DNA of 64,000 nucleotides, taken from Chionoecetes opilio (taxonomy: Eukaryota > Arthropoda > Malacostraca > Decapoda > Majidae). A program made the position numbers and the translations under genes. The DNA lies in NCBI GenBank assembly GCA_016584305.1, contig JACEEZ010020491.1, positions 127,501 to 191,500 of the forward strand, read 5' to 3'. A model generated the notes under the pieces. That model was not told the origin of the DNA. It searched no databases and was given only the letters and a program-made list of their open reading frames with translations. The number at the start of each line of letters is the position of its first letter. Position 1 is the first letter of the stretch. Shown here piece by piece: positions 43,901 to 54,599 of this stretch.

Positions 43901-45770
43901 ACAAGAGCATTATCATGTTCAACCAAGTGCTGTGAGGAAAGAGCATTACAACGTTGATCGCATAAAGGCTGCCATACTGAGTCACGGCAATCCCTTCGCT
44001 GCTGAAGGTGACCAGCTCTACAACTTCATAACACATGCATATGTCCTACAAGAGAGTGTATCACAGATCCTGAATGTCGACGACATTGGGCAGAAGCTGT
44101 ATGTGGATTACGTTGCAGAACGCATCAATGGAGATGTCAGCTTGTGGGCACCAGTCAAGAAGCAGAACAACAGGATGTACATGTCAGGAAACAAGAAGAA
44201 AACGGTCAAGATCCGTGACCAGTCAGTAAATCTGAAAGAAACGAAAGATCTGTACGGTCAGTTGATGTTACTAGCCAGATCAAGCCGTGACATCGATCAG
44301 AAGCATGCGATTGGGAAGTACGAGTTCACTCATACCCCCAGAGCACTGTTTGCACCCGAGAGTTCGATCCTACCATGTACTGACAAGTCAAAGCTTATCC
44401 ATAGCCTTGACAACTTTGGTAAAACGACAGAAACTCATGCTGATGCACAAGCAGCAGAAGCAACAGACCAGGCTAATGATATTGCTGATACAGGAACGCC
44501 ATCTACATCACCATCTACGAAATTTGCTGTTGTTGATGGAATGGTGCTCGTCCAGAAGATGACAAAGAAACCAGCGACAATCACAACAGTCAAAGATCTC
44601 GGTCATCATTTCAACGACCGCCTTATGAACATGACAGCAGGATCCGACGTGATTATCCTGGTGTTCGACACATATAAGGCAGACTCATTGAAGCAGAAAA
44701 CCAGAGAGAAACGACGACAAGGCAAGGACCCTGTTCAATACCAGATTGCAGATGATACAAACATCAAACATATACCAATGGGCCGCTTCCTATCTCACGA
44801 AAAGACGAAAGCTGATCTAACCATATACCTTGCTGAGGCGACACTGAAATATAACGCAAACTCCTCTAAGTTAATCATCACGTCAGCATCGGGCCATACT
44901 AGAAGCAACCAGAGCATGCAGTTTGACCCAAACAACCACGAGGAAGCTGACACATTGATGATCAGCCTAGCAGTAGCCGCATCCCAACGTTATCCTGAAG
45001 CACAGCTAGTCTTCTTCACCCCAGATACAGACGTCCTAGTTCTGGCTTTTTCCCGGGCCTTGACAAGCTCTGCAAACCCCACATCGATGGCCCATGGTAT
45101 CGGGCATGGTGGAGGTAGGGCCGCCCGAGGGAGCGCTAGAAGGACAAGGAAACAGCGGTACCTGTTTTCCCCCCGAAATTCCCCTGGGCAAAAATTGTCG
45201 GTCGATTCTCAGGAGTAGGTAAAACGAAATGGTTTAAACACCCATCAAGTCTAAAAGGAACGAGTAAAAGCATTTAAAAAAACTCCCAGAGGCCAAACCG
45301 AAAAACGCAGGAGGTGAAGGACATTTTGGGCCAGTTTTTGTATGCTTAGCTACTCCCAAAAAAAGGTATTCAGATCGCAAGTTCCCTGACCTAAAATGGA
45401 TCTTTTTTTGAAAACCCAATCTGGCAAAAAGAAAAAAACAAGTTCCCCTCCAAAAACCGGGTGCCCTTGGGGAGCATATCAAAACGTGTGCGAGTACAGA
45501 TGGGATTTGGTGCCAGCCCCCCGCCAGGGTGGAAACCCAAGCTTTTCGCCCCCACTCAAACAGGGCTATCCCTAACCATCGGGGCCCGACAAAGGTCACA
45601 TAATCCCTATCACCCCCAAAGTTCTCCCACCCCCAAAGGTATTGTCGTTTTTGCAGATGCCCTTGAAAAGAAATTGCTAACCCAGGGGTTCTCAGGTAAA
45701 AAAAATGACTTAATTTGCACCGCCCTTTTTGCTTGGTTGAAGGGACTGTAAAAAAGATGGGGATGTTTTG
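40960..45770 (+). pseudogene. Second, divergent Academ-like zinc-finger/XPG-nuclease gene
   Basis: Pieces in order: DVVADEPAYRMGIIYIQRLS and KNKTKWDQLL (about 41080-41200, broken); LNIPCPQERMQ; CFFCQ...LFTVRTGNSGKAL (41385-41460); DAHALDVRYHKLCWTQH (C2HC finger); then 41782-42483, 42290-43123 and 43089-43772 in three frames, and 43830-45218. The nuclease order is DVIILVFDTYKADSLKQKTR with REKRR (XPG N block, about 44650), NHEEADTLMISLAVAAS (about 44935), and VFFTPDTDVLVLAF (about 45010). After a corrupted stretch come GVGKTKWFK (about 45215) and a decayed cysteine tail (45620-45760). It is clearly homologous in design to 14499-18966 but shares little sequence, so two separate families are present. 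At least four frameshifts and one TAG (43770). No TIRs located. Confidence 0.65.
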
Positions 45771-45774
45771 GTCA

Positions 45775-46189
45775 CCCTATCCCACACAGGCCCGTAAAGA
45801 GGAACTCTAAATGGCATATTCTGTAAACATGTGTGATGTTAAGACTGTCGTGTATGTTTGCTGTCGTTTTACTATTATAATTTGATGTTACTAACTCCCA
45901 TTGCTATTAGTTCCCGACTCCCAAATTTGTATTTTGGTGCCCGGTTTGGATACCTATATTTGATTTTTAAGATTGCCAGCGTACATGTAGCTGTTTGCTG
46001 ATGCTTGTAAGTTTGGGTCATTGAATGCCTTTCTAAGTGATATGAAAAATTTTGAACATCTTGAGTTTTAACTGCTGTTAACAATTATAACATGTATTTT
46101 TTATGCCCTTTTCCCGGATATAAAGACAGCTTTGTGCAAGTTAAAATCTTTGTTTTCTGTATTTTTATCCATAACCTCTGGCACGTAAG
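45775..46189. other. 3' flank of the second Academ-like gene, AT-rich
   Basis: No frame or RNA recognised. Somewhere between about 45800 and 46190 lies the junction between the Academ-like element and the LINE fragment that follows. I could not place it. Confidence 0.4.
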
Positions 46190-46673
46190 AGATGGAAACG
46201 ATTTTATGTGTTGGCCCCATGGCTTCGTCCAGAAACCCCAACAGCTCTCTGTTTTAAAACTTTGAAAGATCCAGAAGGGTTTGGGGAATTTGCAGGTTCT
46301 TGGTATCAGAGGCCCGGGGCCTGCACCGCGGACTGATATTTAATGCCGGAGGGGTTGCAAAGGGATCGACCCTCCTCGTTAGTTTTCGTTGGAGGACCTC
46401 CAGAACTGCAGGGTTTACCGGGTGGCTAGCTTTTTGAACGATCAAGACTTTTTTTGCTACCTTAATTCTGTCAACCCGAAGAATCTCAAGAGGAAACCCA
46501 TCTGTGTTTCATCCTGAGAAAACTGAAGGATTGACATGTGCTCATGAGTATGCGGGCAGCTCAAATCAGTTTGATGTGCCGGGCCTCGGGGACCCTGTTG
46601 AACTGTGGGTACCTTAAACGTAAAACCCCTTACGGGGCTGACAAGGATGTTTTGGGGGGAGCGCCCGGGGTTA
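46190..46673 (+). pseudogene. RTE-like LINE endonuclease C-terminus and linker (left part)
   Basis: Degraded but collinear with the family: HGS-RN-NSSL (46210-46250), WYQRP, NAGGVAKG-DHILVS-RWR (46340-46400), then the linker KTEGLTCAHEYA, DPVELW and ERP (46500-46670). Many homopolymer-type indels. The same linker continues at 49665, with a 3-kb transposon between. Confidence 0.7.
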
Positions 46674-49660
46674 TAGTGGGGTCATTGGGGGAAAAAAAAG
46701 GCTTTCGTTCACCTTGGTAAAGGGAAGTTTTTGAGGGTCTTATCCTAAGCTTTTTGCCGCTAATCCAAAAAAATCGTTAAGTTGGGGTCCCCTCGTTAGC
46801 GGAATTTTTCGCGCAATTTGCAATTTTGGCAATTTGGAAAAAAAAATTGGAAATTTAAAAAATTGAAAAAATGAAACCAACGCGTAAGACCTCATTTTGG
46901 ACTCAAATTAAAAGCTTATTAAAGGGCATAAATGTTATTGAGTACTCCGTGGTTGTATCTGTTGGGATTAGATCTATAATGGAAATTAGAGAAAAGTAAA
47001 AAAAATTGGGAAAAATAAAAAAGGAATAATTTTGGCCTTAAAGCCTAGTTTTTAATAAAAAACAAATTTTAAAATTAGAAAAAAAGAAAAATCCCAAAAA
47101 AATGTTCTAGGACCATTTAATTAACGAATTTGGGGCAAGGGGGGGGTACAATTATTGCGTAAAACAGGGTATTTCAACTGAAAAAGTTAGGTAAGACCCT
47201 CAAAACTTCCTTCACCTAAGGTAAAGCAAAACCCCTTTTTTCCCCCCGAATGCCCGAGTATTAATCCAGCCACAAAATTTCAAAAAACAAAAACCGAGTC
47301 TCCTCCGCGAAATTTTTTGGGGAAAAAAAAAATTAGAACACAAAAAATCCCTTACTTGCGATAGCCACGTTCAAAGTTGAAAAAAATTTGAATATCTAGT
47401 GTCTACGATCGACGTCCTCATGCCCATCTTCCCTCTCGTTGATGCAATCTGGGGGGAGCAATCGCAAGCTCCGAAAAAGGAGTCTGGGCGTTGACAGCGG
47501 CAGCGATTGGTCGAGCAGTTCGTTTTGCATCCGCACTCCCTCCAATCCAATATTTTGCGGGCGGGAGGCAGGGTGGAAGGGATACCCCCGATGTCGTCCC
47601 TGTCAAAGACAAGGTGCAACTCCCCGTGCCCCCCCCCCCCCTTTGGGGCAACTCTCTGCAGGAGGGATCCAAACCGGTCCTTAAAGTTTGCTGAGCCGGA
47701 AAGGGGGTGCTGCTAAAGGATACCATCCCTCCGAGGACCAGCACGCGGAGGATAAAGGGGGGTTTGCGAGGCCGTGGAGACCCCCCGCGTTCATCTCTCC
47801 AAACCCTGAGAAGGGCACTTTTTGTCGGACCCGGGGGTTTGGGCCCTTTTGGTCTTCAAAAGAGGGAAAGGGGGCCCGGGGGCTAAATTTTTGGAGATGA
47901 GGTGCAAGGTCCAGACTTTTTCGGTTGGAGGGCGACGAGGGCCGAGTAGTCTGAGGACCCCTAACACCGTTTTCCCTCCCCGGGAAATTTTGGTTTTTCT
48001 TCCCAGCGTTTTTGAATGTATGGAGGCTGACGAGAAAAGGACCCCCCAGGGACTTTGCTGCGCAGCCCTGACCCCTTCCCCTTTGTATTTTAAAAGTTCC
48101 CTTCCCAGCTCCCATTTTTTTCAGTGCGTCCCCTTTACTGGAACACCTTGCGGGAAAGGACGGTGGTGAGTTGGGCTTTCTCGCGAGTGAAGGGTTTGCG
48201 GCAAGAAGAACCCAACCTTTTGGTCATCTCGTGTGTCTTCTTCGTGCCCGGTGGGCGTCCTTGGGGTGCTTTGAGGTACAGAATTTCCCAAATGTTTTGG
48301 GCCCTTGATTGCCAAGAGTTCGTCTTGGATAGAAGAACTTGGTCCTCGTCGGGGTTTTTTTCGTGACCCCTAAAAGGCCCACCGTCACCTTTCGAGTCCG
48401 GTTTACCTTTTTCCAAAGGGAGGTCCCCAGCCCAAAGGGGCGTGAAAGGGCCAAAGACTTACGGACGACCCCGTGTTTCTCCAAGTACGTCCACGCTCTT
48501 GGATTCTTGAGGCGGAGGTTCCTATCATGGCCACTAAACCGGGACGAACCGGGGGGTGGAGCTTCGATTTATGGCGAAAAAAGAACGGGCCGAACTCCTC
48601 CAACCTTTTTAGGTGCAGGCCCAGTCTCCTGTCCGCACAGCCCCGGTGTAGTTCAAAAACAGGGGGGAACCCTCTACGTCCGTTTATCCGGAAATAGTGC
48701 ACGCACTTGCGCTCCCCATCCTTGAAACACTAGACCTAAACAAGAATATTTTTCATGTCAAAGATTTTTTCGAAAAAAAAAAAAAAAAAATTCTTCTTTC
48801 CTTTAAGGGCCGGGGGTGGGGCGGGTCCCCCGCAAGGGCCTGTTTCATCTCCCTACTGCCTCGCGAAAATTTTTGGGGGCTGGATTTTTGCAAGCACTTC
48901 GGTGCACGACCAAACGCCCTTCAGAGGACCTCCTTGGGCCCTCGAATTTGCCTTTCAAAAAGGGCCCACTTGGCCAGCATCTCCCAACATCCTTCTTGGG
49001 CGTCCCAGTCGAAGGACCACATCTCCGTTAGTTGCACCGCAAAAGCACACGATTTCATTGGGGGACCGGGAAAGGAAAATGTGCGATATAATAAAGAAAA
49101 TTTTTTTTATTTTCGGGTTTATAGCTAATTTTTAAAAAATTTTACCAAAGAAATTTACATTTTTTTGCGAAAAATTTTTTCGTATGTCATAAAATACGAC
49201 CCTGGGGAAGTCAGAGAAAAATTACCATTTTCTATTTAATCAGACGGTGTCCTTTAGAAAACAGATCAGCCAGAAACATTTTTATGACTTTTGATGTGAA
49301 AAATTAGGCCAAAAATTTTTTCCTTTTATTTTTTTTTCCCTTTTTTTTCCCCCTATCTTTAATTTCCATTTTAAATTCAGTAAGCGAAAAAGATACAACC
49401 ACGGAGTACTAAAAAACATTTTATGCACTCTTAATAAGCTTCAATTTTAGTTCAAAAAAAGAGGTCTCTACGAGTCTGGTTCTCATTCTGCAATTTGTAA
49501 TTGCCAATTTTTTTGCCAAATTGCCAAATTGCAAATTGCGCGAAACACCGCTACGAGTTACCCAAATACAATTTTTCGGATTAGCACACAAAATGCTTAG
49601 GGAAAGACCCTCAAAATTTCCTTACCTAATGTAAGCGAAACGCCCTAAATGACCCTACTA
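46674..49660 (-). mobile_element. 3.0-kb TIR transposon with long inverted ends, inserted in the LINE
   Basis: Left end TAGTGGGGTCATTGGGG and right end (reverse complement) TAGTAGGGTCATTTAGGGCG; inverted similarity extends roughly 500 bp each side through GTTAGCGG, GCGCAATTTGCAATTT, the poly-A/TTGG stretch and GTACTCCGTGGTTGTATC. TTA lies just outside the left end (46671-46673), and ATTA outside the right end. A better-preserved single end is at 53154-53698. The left end also contains an inner inverted copy of its own terminus (47195-47245), the same foldback design as at 13924-14378. The inner 1.7 kb codes on the minus strand for a degraded protein with a CXC tail. Confidence 0.65.
47380..49080 (-). 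pseudogene. Degraded transposon protein with C-terminal CXC motif
   Basis: Read right to left the only strongly protein-like pieces are MKSCAFAVQLTEMWSFDWDA followed by QEGCWEMLAKWALF (about 49060-48955), a basic middle (KNTGSSV/EKHGVVRKSLALSRPFG, KKVNRTRKVTVGLLG, RTKFFYPRRTLGNQGPK), and the C-terminal IPSTLPPARKILDWRECGCK then TNCSTNRCRCQ (about 47600-47500). C-x-C-x3-C-x4-C-x-C is a CXC (tesmin/TSO1-like) pattern, also seen at the end of the Academ-like protein in this window. I cannot name the middle part. Heavy frameshifting here is partly due to poor consensus. Confidence 0.5.
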
Positions 49661-49664
49661 ATTA

Positions 49665-50765
49665 AGGCTTTTTTCTCGACGGAGACGCTGGAGAAAATCG
49701 AGGGGAGTCGCGCTGCCCGGTGGCTGGAACCGGGGCCAGCCGGCTCGCCGCCGGACTAAACCCTCCGGAGAAGACAAGGAGAGGTATGTCAGGAGTCTCG
49801 CTGAGGTGTCGAGGGGCATTTTTAACCTAATGACCTCCGACCCCCTCCGGCCCCGAAGAAGCTCCCTTTTAAGTCTCCTTCTCGGGCGAGTGCTATTCGA
49901 AAAAGCAGATGGCGCTCGTTCGGACATGGATGGGCCCGGGGTGGTCGTTGGGCTAGTACTTTGGGCAGTTGTTCACGGGGGACCCTCCAACTACACTTCA
50001 CACCCTGGGTTACGGGGATGGATGCCGATCCTCCCATTGACGAAATCGCACCCTCTCTTGACGAAGTCAGAGAGGCTGTAGCAAAGTTGAGGGTGGAAAG
50101 GAAAGCTGGTTTTTTTGTAATATCATGGGAGCCCCCAAAAACTGGGGTTTTGAGGCCTTTTCCGCGGGTTGCTGCTGTCCTGACTGCCGTGTGGAAATCG
50201 GTACCCTTCCTCCTACTGGAAAAGGGGGCTGGTCTTCCCCCATCTGGAAAAGGGAAAGGGGCCCGTCAGGCTGCAACAATTACCGCGGTATTACCTGCTC
50301 CGTACCAGGCAAGGTGCTTGCCCATCTATTGTGACACATTCCAGTCATCTGGTGAAGCATCACCCAGACCTCAGAAAAGTCCCCGGTTCACGCCTGGTAA
50401 TCAACAACGGCCGTATCCTAGCGTTCTGTCCTGGTGGAAACGCCGGTGATTTTCGACAGGGGATGCTTGCGCCTTTTGATCCAAAAAGGGGCGTTTGACT
50501 CAGGGTCGTGAGTCACTCTGGGATCTTCTGCGATTTCGAGGGATTCCTGCAAGGACTATTGGTTTGAAACTGGCTGTATTCTGGACTGAGAGGCTGTGAA
50601 ATGTGGGGGAGGTGTATCCAGCTTCTTTCCGTGAATTTAGGAGTGAGGGGAAGGGGGCGTCCTTGCCCCATCACTTTTCAACGCTTTTATGGACTGGGTA
50701 TTGGACAAGGGTTTTTGATCAAAATGATTGTGGGGCATCCTCGGCACACCAAGATCATGATCGTT
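49665..50765 (+). pseudogene. RTE-like LINE linker and RT (right part of the interrupted copy)
   Basis: FFSTETLEKIEGSRAARW, EGHF, DMDG (49925), the SLDEVREAVAKLRVERKAG block (50055-50110), TAVWKS, NNYRGIT (50275), LAHLL, and the degraded palm region to about 50765. Compared with 31889-32840 it has an indel about every 20-30 bp, mostly in homopolymers. Confidence 0.75.
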
Positions 50766-50984
50766 TTACAAGATCACCCCCCCATCACCCTCTATTATTA
50801 TTATAAAAATAATGGGGATACTGACTCAGCCTGCTGTGTTTTTCCCTGGTGCTCTCCCCCTCCCCCCACACACACAGTTATAAAAATTTTTGATTTATTC
50901 AAAACGTCGTTGTTATCTTTCAGTCACATCCGATCATCCTCATATCAATCTCAGATAAAGAAGGGTAAGTAAGGAAACAAATTG
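50766..50984. other. Spacer between LINE and microsatellite
   Basis: No feature apart from CCCCCCC and ACACACAC runs. Confidence 0.5.
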
Positions 50985-51011
50985 GGACTTCTCTCTCTCT
51001 ATCTCTCTTTT

Positions 51012-51045
<34 letters not shown>

Positions 51046-51093
51046 TTTCTCTCCCCCTCTCTCTTCTCTTCCCCTCTCTCTCTTCTCTCCCCC

Positions 51094-51126
<33 letters not shown>

Positions 51127-51378
51127 TCTTTCTTTTCTCTCTCTCTCTCTCCTCTCTTCTCTCCTTTTCTCCCTCTCTCCTCTCTCTCTCTCTCTCTCAT
51201 CTCCTCTCCTCCTCTCTCCCTCCCTCTCCCCTCTCTCTCTTCTCTCTTCTCTCCTCTTCCTTCCCTTCTCTCTTCTTCCTCTCTACTCCTTCTCTTTTCT
51301 CTCCTTCTCTCTCTCTCTTTTCTCTCCTCTCTCTCTCTTCTCCTCTCTCTTCTCCTCTCTCTCTTCTCTCTTTTTTTC
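50985..51378. repeat. (CT)n-rich microsatellite, about 390 bp
   Basis: CT dinucleotides interrupted by C, CC and TT. The Leu/Ser-rich frame on the plus strand and the Arg/Glu-rich frame on the minus strand are translated repeat. Confidence 0.95.
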
Positions 51379-52147
51379 AAGGTAATGTCGTAAAAAATAG
51401 TAAATGGATGCAGCAACATACTTAGCCCCTTGAGACCCAGAACGTAATTTCCATTGTAATTTGATTACCATTAGACAATTCCTAGTGAATATAAGCAACA
51501 TTTTATAGATATGATATGTTTAGTATCCCTGTCCACTAATAAATAACTCATTTGGTATATTCACTTACTTTTCGTAATTTTATGGCTCGACAACATATAA
51601 TTTTTTATAGCAAAGGAAAGATCTGGGCGTGAAGGGGATATTAATTGTATATATACACCTTGTATACAATATATATACACATATATATATACACCAAGGA
51701 TACACCTTGTATACAAATTTTCACCTATTCATATCCATAACACGTATGTACTGTAAATGGGTCATCAGAGCAATAGGAAAACGCCACCACCTCTCCCATT
51801 ACCCCCAGTATGCAGCCCTCTTTTTCTGGGGATGAAAGGTGGATATAGGTAGTATTAAGTAACAGGAACTACCACGTGTAGGTCTCACGGCCTCTTGTAG
51901 CTTCCTTATTTTCTTATGTTCTAATGTCCTTTTCACCTTTCACACCTGCCTTCTCAACATCTTCATCTCCTCCTTCCTTCCGCCTGTTTCCTCCTCGCGG
52001 CGCCTCACTCACGCGGCTGTGCTGGGAACGTGCCCGCCCTCAGGCAGGTACAGCAAGCACCTAGCGTCACCAGGCCTTCAGGAGGGGCGTGACGAGGGGT
52101 GGGAAGGAGGAGAGGTACGTGTTACCTACTGAAGACTTGATCCAGTG
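51379..52147. other. Unassigned sequence, no gene
   Basis: Normal-complexity spacer with a small AT block at 51645-51720 (TATATATACAC repeats of a CACCTTGTATACAA motif, seen twice). It ends in a (GT)n run (52148-52170). Confidence 0.5.
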
Positions 52148-52170
52148 TATGTGTGTGTGTGTGTGTGTGT

Positions 52171-52628
52171 TAAGGCCTGTCCAGACGAGCGGGAGTGCCC
52201 GGCGGGCAGCGCTGTCGGCGAATACATTTTGGCGGGCATGCCCGCGAATGTCGTCCACACGGTAGAGTCGATGAATGGGCGGGTGTGCCTGACGATGCCA
52301 GTATGTTGTCGAGTGCGGTACGATAAACATGGTGCTCACTGCTCAGTACTACTGCGAAGAAAGTATTGTGTAGCATAATAATTTATGTGTGTATAAAGTT
52401 TCTGATGTGAACCGTGTTACAACTAAGTGATAAGAGGTAGGTAAGCCTTCTATGGATCCCCAATCTTAACATACCGGGGCCTGGCACAGCCGTAGCTCTT
52501 CAAGCCACCGGGCACCGCCGGGTGATTTCGTTTAACGGGGGATCGGGCATTTCGATGGTTTGCCCGACAGATGTGCCCGATGACGGGCATGCCCGCCGAT
52601 CAGGCCCGCTCGTCTGGACAGGCCTTTA
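52171..52628. mobile_element. 458-bp GC-rich MITE
   Basis: Left TAAGGCCTGTCCAGACGAGC and right (reverse complement) TAAAGGCCTGTCCAGACGAG are inverted; similarity continues into CGGGC-rich sequence with many internal GCCCGCC/GGCGGGC copies able to pair. No coding. The start AGGCCT is shared with the MITE at 9836 but the rest differs. Target duplication not clear. Confidence 0.8.
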
Positions 52629-52701
52629 GAGGTGTTGGGATGTGTTTGGGTGGGTAATTTGCATGTATGGAGTGGTGAGGGTGCACCACCATCACCACCA
52701 T

Positions 52702-52705
<4 letters not shown>

Positions 52706-52738
<33 letters not shown>
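52706..52738. repeat. (GA)n microsatellite
   Basis: About 33 bp of GA repeats, preceded by an imperfect CAC/CAT triplet run. Confidence 0.9.
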
Positions 52739-52741
<3 letters not shown>

Positions 52742-52860
52742 CTACGAATTTTACTAACTAGGGTAAAAAATGTCCCCTTTGGTAAACGCGTGCGAAAGTT
52801 TTTCCTGCTGAGGAAAAAGATGGCGGCTGGGGTGGGAAGCCGTCTGTGCTATTTATAGTA

Positions 52861-53152
52861 TACTAGCCGCAAAGCCGCCCACCGGGCGGACTTTTTGGCT
52901 AGCTCCTGCGGAGGGCTATTGATGGGCCTTCGGCCCACCACCTGTGTTTGGTGGGCCTTCGGCCCACCAAACACGGACTCTCCAGGTAGCCCCTTCTAAC
53001 TTTCCTGAAATTATGGATGTAGAAATGTATGTATTCCCCCCACCCATTCACTCACCCATTACTCATCACCCCCCACCCATTCACTCACCCATTACCCATC
53101 ACCCCCCACCCATTCACTCACCCATTACCCATCACCCCCACACCTTCCCCCC
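52861..53152 (+). repeat. Third copy of the hairpin/minisatellite repeat family
   Basis: Begins with an extra GC-rich palindromic block (CTAGCCGCAAAGCCGCCCAC, CGGGCGG, GGCTAGCTCC), then two GGGCCTTCGGCCC hairpins (52922-52935, 52952-52966), the conserved CTCTCCAGGTAGCCCCTTC block, and about 3.5 minisatellite units (CCCATTCACTCACCCATTAC, CCATCACCCCCCA). It shows what lies beyond the hairpin that is cut off in the copy at 3573-4126. Confidence 0.75.
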
Positions 53153-53153
53153 A

Positions 53154-53698
53154 TGAAATTTTACATTTATTTGCGAAAATTTTGATTACCGTATGTCATA
53201 AAATAACGGAACATTGAGGGGACAAGTCAGAGAAAAGTTACCATTTTCTATTATAATCAGACGGTAGTGCCTTTATGAGAACAGATACAGCCAGAAACAA
53301 TTTCTAATGACTTTTTGATGTGAAATTAAGGCCAAAATTATTCCTTTTATATTCTTTTTGCCATTTTTTCCACTTATCTTAATTTCCCATTATAGTCAGT
53401 AATGCGAAAGATACAAACCACGGAGTACTAACAACATTTTATTGCACTCTTCACTAAGCTGCAATTTTGTCCAAAACGAGGTCTCTACGGACGTCTGGTT
53501 CTCATTCTCGCAATTGGCAATTGCCAATTTATTGCCAAATTGCCAAATTGCAAATGCGCGAAAGACTTACCGCTAACGAGTGCCCCAACTACGCTTTTCG
53601 GATTCAGCGGCACAATATATTGCTTTAGGATAGCTGACCCTCAACAAATACTTCCGCTTCACCTAATGTGAAAGCGAATCGCCCTAAGTGACCCTACT
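53154..53698 (+). repeat. Single terminal region of the 46674-49660 transposon family
   Basis: Collinear with 49140-49660, including GGCAATTGCCAATTTATTGCC, GCGCGAAAGACTTACCGC and the end GGGTCACTTAGGGCG/CCTACTTAATTA in reverse complement. It is cleaner than the 49-kb copy and shows that many of that copy's differences are homopolymer gains or losses. There is no matching opposite end, so it is a truncated copy. Confidence 0.8.
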
Positions 53699-53704
53699 TA
53701 ATTA

Positions 53705-54599
53705 CTGTCATTTTCTTTTCTTATCCCTAAAACTGTCAAACACCCTTTCTCCCTCACTATACATATCTCACATGTCCTCCTCATTCTTCTTTACCCCTTC
53801 CTATTCACCATCTTACATTTCCTTCCATATGCGATTCACTCATTTTATGCAGAACTGTTTATGAAAATATCTTTGCAATTATTGCTATTTAACTAACAAC
53901 AGAATTTTTTCAACAGATGAGTGGAACAGCAAAACATGAGTGAGGTCACCAGGATGTCCAAGCCTCCCAAAAATGACCCCAAAAGTCGTAGTATTTCAGG
54001 GAATTTTATTTTCGCTGTCCTCTACAATGCATGAATTTTAGATTTTAAGTGACGATAAAATAATACGGATATTTTTTGCATATTATATTTGTAAGAATAA
54101 TTTCATCTATCTACCAGTCGTCCACTCTTGGCATCTCCTTCTTCTCACGACTATCTACACCAAACACTATATCATCCCATTTATCAGGGGGTTCATCCTC
54201 TCACACTCCCAGGCATATATTCTACATATATACATTCCTTGTCATCTCACTTTTCACCATTTTTTCAAGGTGTCCATCATTTACCATTTCAGTGTTCTGT
54301 GCTTCACACCATCACCACTCCACAGTCATTCCTTCTACAATTACTAGACATATCAGCCAAAAGCATCCAATATACATTATAGTACATAAATTATGTTAGT
54401 AAGTTATGCTTATGTAAAAACAATGTGTAACACTTTCCATATTCTCAGGGACACAAATAAGAAGCCTCACTACGAAACACCATCTACAGGCTGGGCCGTA
54501 TGCGAATACAAGCACATGGCGGGAGGGAGGCTGTTAGAACACCACACCAGCTGATAGCGACGGCTGCAAATTTAGGGCCCGGAGGTGCTTGATTTTTTT
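53705..54599. other. Unassigned spacer, no gene
   Basis: AT-rich, several overlapping short frames on the plus strand (54076-54399) that are Ser/Thr/His-rich and not convincing as protein. No repeat ends identified. Confidence 0.5.

Noticed and set aside
47439..49135. Numerous plus-strand frames in the third TIR transposon
   Set aside because: Out-of-frame by-products of a GC-rich, error-prone segment. The CXC motif lies on the minus strand.
50940..51425. Long Arg/Glu-rich (minus) and Leu/Ser-rich (plus) frames
   Set aside because: Translated (CT)n microsatellite.
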